Shown: piece after piece, positions 61,598 through 64,000 of the stretch | Layout of the letters: each line of letters begins with the position of its first letter | Numbering within the stretch: the first letter of the stretch is position 1 | Origin: G965222535 sp965222535 | GTDB lineage: Bacteria; Pseudomonadota; Gammaproteobacteria; HK1 | NCBI GenBank assembly: GCA_965222535.1 | Contig: OZ244957.1 | Coordinates: 434,001-498,000 of the forward strand | Direction of reading: 5' to 3' | DNA: 64,000 bases | Program-made: the position numbers and the translations under genes | Notes under the pieces: model-generated | What the model saw: only the letters and a program-made list of their open reading frames with translations | The model's database searches: none | What the model was told of the DNA's origin: nothing

Positions 61598-63142
61598 TCA
61601 GTGGCTGCGGTATAACCACCCCAGCAGCGCATCTTGTACGCGCTGCGCGCTGCGCGTACCCAAGCGCTTGCTGTTGTGCAAAATGGCAACCGCCAGTACG
61701 CGACCGCTGCGGCTGTGCAGATAGCCGGCGATCGCTTCGGCATGCTTGAGCGACCCAGTCTTCATGTGCAGCTTGCCGTGCAGCGCATCTAAGCGAAAGC
61801 GTTTGCGCAGCGTACCATTGATCGCCGATAACGGCAGCGTACTGACAAACTCCGGCAGCGTCGGTTGACGCCAGGCATAGACCAGCAGATCGGTCAGCGC
61901 CTTCGCGCTGATGCGTGCTTTGCGCGATAACCCAGCACCGTTGTCAACGTACAGTCCCGGTGCGTGAAGCGCTTGGGCTGCGAGCCAGTCAGCGATCGCC
62001 TGGCGCCCCTTGACCAGCGTCCCGGGAGCGCCGGCGTGCTCAGCGCCAAGGGTCAACAACAACTGCCGCGCCATCACATTATTGCTGTATTTATTGATCA
62101 GGCGGATGATGTCGCTGAGCGCCTCCGAGGGCCAGCGCAGCAGCCTGACAGCGCTCGGCGGCAGCGCTCCGACCCGTGTGGCACCGCTGAACGTGCCGCC
62201 GATCTCGCGCCACAGGCTATTGAATGCACCCGTAAAATAAGGGTTGGGTGCCAACACCGAGCGGGTGATCGACCACCTGCCGCACGCCAGCGGATAGTTA
62301 CCTGAAAAGCGCACTTGGCTGCCATCAGCGCGCGGCTTGACGCGCAGTCGTACGCGAAACTGCTGACCGCGGCAACGTCCGTGGGTGAGTTTCAGCCGAT
62401 TGTCAAAGGTCAGCCCGCTCGCTGGCGGTTCGCTCGCGATCGAAACGGTGGCCGCTATTTCCTGCGGATAAAAACTAAAGCGTGTGGATTTGAAGTTCAG
62501 CAACAGCGCATCTGGCAGCGTGTTGTAGTTGCGGTACGGTTTCCCATCAAACGCGCTTGCATCCACAGGCGGCAGGTCAAAGTATGCGCGATCGATGACG
62601 ATATCCCCATCAATCGCGCTCACCCACTGCTGCTGTAAACGCCGTAGCAACAGCCAGAAATCCTCCAGCAGCAGGTACGGATCGCCGCCACCGCGAAAAT
62701 ACAGATCCCCTTGCAGCCGCTTAGCGCGGATCGCGCCGTCACCCCATACTTCGGTATGCCACTGATAACCCGGCCCCAGGGTATCAAGCGCCGCCAAGGT
62801 GGTGACCAACTTCATCACCGATGCTGGATTGCGCAACGCCTCTGCCTGATGCGCCAACACCACTTTCTGGCTTGCCACATCCTTGGCATACACGCTCAGC
62901 CCATCCTGGCGCAGCCGATAGTGCTCCAGCACTTTTGCAACTTCATGCGGCAGCCCCGCAGTCGCCACCGTCGCCATCACCATTGCCATCGCCATTGCCA
63001 TCGCCATTGCCGAAGAGCAAACGCTGATGACAAGCAGCGCGACACCCAACCAGCGCTGCACCGCGCATGAGCGCTGACTTTGCGATCGCTTGGCGATGGT
63101 GAACAGAACACTTGGCATGGTTGACATCCGTTTGCTAGGCAT
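61598..63142 (-). CDS. dacB: D-alanyl-D-alanine carboxypeptidase/endopeptidase (PBP4)
   Basis: 514 residues; ATG 63118 is an alternative start. Penicillin-binding fold of class C low-molecular-mass type. Active-site motifs: SxxK as ASVMKLVTT, SxN as KYSNNVMARQ, KTG as HMKTGSLKH. The large insertion between SxxK and SxN (domains II and III) is present, as expected for PBP4. The signal peptide is unusual: its c-region is an Ala-Met run produced by a 12-bp DNA repeat, ending MATVATA-G. It trims peptidoglycan in the periplasm. Confidence 0.93.
   Translation of the reverse strand: MPSKRMSTMPSVLFTIAKRSQSQRSCAVQRWLGVALLVISVCSSAMAMAMAMAMVMATVATAGLPHEVAKVLEHYRLRQDGLSVYAKDVASQKVVLAHQAEALRNPASVMKLVTTLAALDTLGPGYQWHTEVWGDGAIRAKRLQGDLYFRGGGDPYLLLEDFWLLLRRLQQQWVSAIDGDIVIDRAYFDLPPVDASAFDGKPYRNYNTLPDALLLNFKSTRFSFYPQEIAATVSIASEPPASGLTFDNRLKLTHGRCRGQQFRVRLRVKPRADGSQVRFSGNYPLACGRWSITRSVLAPNPYFTGAFNSLWREIGGTFSGATRVGALPPSAVRLLRWPSEALSDIIRLINKYSNNVMARQLLLTLGAEHAGAPGTLVKGRQAIADWLAAQALHAPGLYVDNGAGLSRKARISAKALTDLLVYAWRQPTLPEFVSTLPLSAINGTLRKRFRLDALHGKLHMKTGSLKHAEAIAGYLHSRSGRVLAVAILHNSKRLGTRSAQRVQDALLGWLYRSH
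62978..63011. repeat. 12-bp tandem repeat in the dacB signal peptide
   Basis: Almost three copies of GCCATTGCCATC (on the plus strand), encoding alternating Ala and Met at the end of the signal peptide. The unit length keeps the frame, so copy number would change the length of the hydrophobic stretch. Confidence 0.88.
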
Positions 63143-63437
63143 TTACATGTCAGGGTGCTGGGTTACGCCGTGAAAGCCACCTTTCAGCGATATGCCGATT
63201 GGCTACCTCAAGAATCTGCTGTGTTTGGTTTTTCGAGGCACCCTTAGGCTTCCTGGTGCGTTGCCGCTGCCGTGCGGAGTTACTCGTTATCCCCAGCCAT
63301 CTCATCGGCGCGATAACGCACCTACGCAAGCGACACCAACAATGCCTGCCAGTAGTCGTCTGCATCAACCCTATCCCGCTGCAAGAAATCTGCTGACTAG
63401 CTGGCATGCTTGACCGCAGCTCAACCAGCAGGATCGG
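63143..63437. other. Spacer with a family A terminus remnant
   Basis: TTTGGTTTTTCGAGGCACCC at about 63226-63244 is a family A terminus. The rest, between the dacB start and the amidase stop, shows no gene or RNA that I can recognise. Confidence 0.6.
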
Positions 63438-64000
63438 CTAGAGAAGGGGTCTTTTAGTGGCGGAGAAAAAACCGCCAACGGCGGCTTCATAAGCAAGCCC
63501 GGCGCTGAAAACATCTGCATCGCAATAGCTACGTCCGACGATCTGGATCCCTGTCGGCACGCCGTTAGCGGCGTAACCAGAAGGCACTTGCAGCACTGGA
63601 AGACGACCCAGCATATTGAACGGCAGGGTCATCACCCAGCCAATGAACGGATTAACCGGGTGACCGTTAATGCTGAGCTTCTCGGCGGTGGGATCGAAAT
63701 CGGCGCGCACCGCCGGCAGGGCCGTGGTTGGGCATACAAGGAGTCGGCAGCGTTCAAGGATGGGGGCAAGTACCGCATACATGCGCCCTTCGGCGTACAG
63801 CGATTGGAGGTATTTTTGCGGCGTCGCCTGGGCCGCGGAAACAGTGGCGAAGTGGCGCGCATAACTGGTCATCTGGGTTGCATGTTCGCTTAGCTGGGAT
63901 GCCAGCAGGATGCCGAAAATATGGCCGAGGTGAGCAACCCCGTGGTCGAGCACTGATGCCTCCCATGCGAGATCGACGCCCTCAACCTCAGCTCCCAGTG
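63438..64000 (-). CDS. Amidase family protein (C-terminal part, 5' end beyond window)
   Basis: The frame is open to the window edge (GAEVEGVDLAWEASV precedes LDHGVAHLGHIFG), so about 187 C-terminal residues are visible. The segment LVCPTTALPAV, then PFNMLGRLPVLQVPSGYAANGVPTGIQIVGRSYCDADVFSAGLAYEAA is the conserved C-terminal block of amidase-signature enzymes (GatA, amidases). The Ser-Ser-Lys triad would lie upstream, outside the window. It lacks GatA-specific features, so a general amidase is more likely. Confidence 0.85.
   Translation of the reverse strand, partial: LGAEVEGVDLAWEASVLDHGVAHLGHIFGILLASQLSEHATQMTSYARHFATVSAAQATPQKYLQSLYAEGRMYAVLAPILERCRLLVCPTTALPAVRADFDPTAEKLSINGHPVNPFIGWVMTLPFNMLGRLPVLQVPSGYAANGVPTGIQIVGRSYCDADVFSAGLAYEAAVGGFFSATKRPLL

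Overview
The window is about 64 kb of moderately GC-rich DNA that looks like a gammaproteobacterial chromosome. The strongest pointers are a dapA-bamC pair, an A-type RNase P RNA, a queA-tgt pair, recF-gyrB, a lipoprotein BamC, PBP4 and a SMUG1-type uracil-DNA glycosylase. Housekeeping genes are intact, but they are separated by an unusual density of short interspersed repeats, simple-sequence repeats and decayed mobile or accessory genes. That pattern fits a lineage with relaxed selection, possibly host-associated. Lifestyle and genus are inference only.

Layout. 1-9.6 kb: two tandem paralogous giant autotransporter-like surface proteins built from cadherin-like repeats of two alternating types. 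The second carries a run of ten G in its coding region. 9.7-17.6 kb: AmrS-type radical SAM protein, PlsY, an SDR, a TerB-like protein, then tgt-queA and bamC-dapA on the minus strand. 17.9-18.3 kb: RNase P RNA, followed by a repeat cluster. 18.9-25.9 kb: MBL hydrolase, small membrane protein, agmatine deiminase-like protein, RecD2-like helicase, IspH, TerC/YjbE. 25.8-29.1 kb: SMUG1-type glycosylase, a frameshifted encapsulated-ferritin gene with no encapsulin, and a TPR-sulfotransferase.

30-35.6 kb is an accessory block: a LysR regulator, an AT-rich leader, a broken heme-oxygenase-like diiron enzyme gene, a broken SAM methyltransferase gene, an intact EamA exporter, a broken IS481 transposase and a tRNA-Ser. 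36-41.5 kb: lysS, recF, gyrB. 41.6-46.2 kb: PhyH dioxygenase, a J-domain plus VWA pair, and purH. 46.3-48.1 kb: an N-terminal nuclease fragment of a restriction-modification enzyme, truncated at a dead IS256. 48.6-56.7 kb: MatB-like synthetase, a 15-repeat Sel1 lipoprotein, a molybdopterin formate dehydrogenase alpha subunit, and a trypsin-like protease. 56.8-64 kb: a five-unit repeat array whose last unit encodes the end of transketolase, then an ABM-like protein, a beta-hydroxyacid dehydrogenase, PBP4 and a partial amidase.

Two repeat families dominate the spacers. Family A is about 150 bp, with a terminal hairpin GGGCACCTCGAAAA/TTTTCGAGGTGCCC. Family B is about 110-235 bp, G/C-tract rich, with a long perfect hairpin in the array copies. 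Several copies touch coding sequence: they appear to supply Shine-Dalgarno sequences (MBL hydrolase, agmatine deiminase) and stop codons with C-terminal residues (transketolase, PhyH). This exaptation of repeats as gene-boundary signals, the G10 tract in a surface protein, and the decayed diiron-enzyme/methyltransferase/exporter cassette are the observations most worth following.
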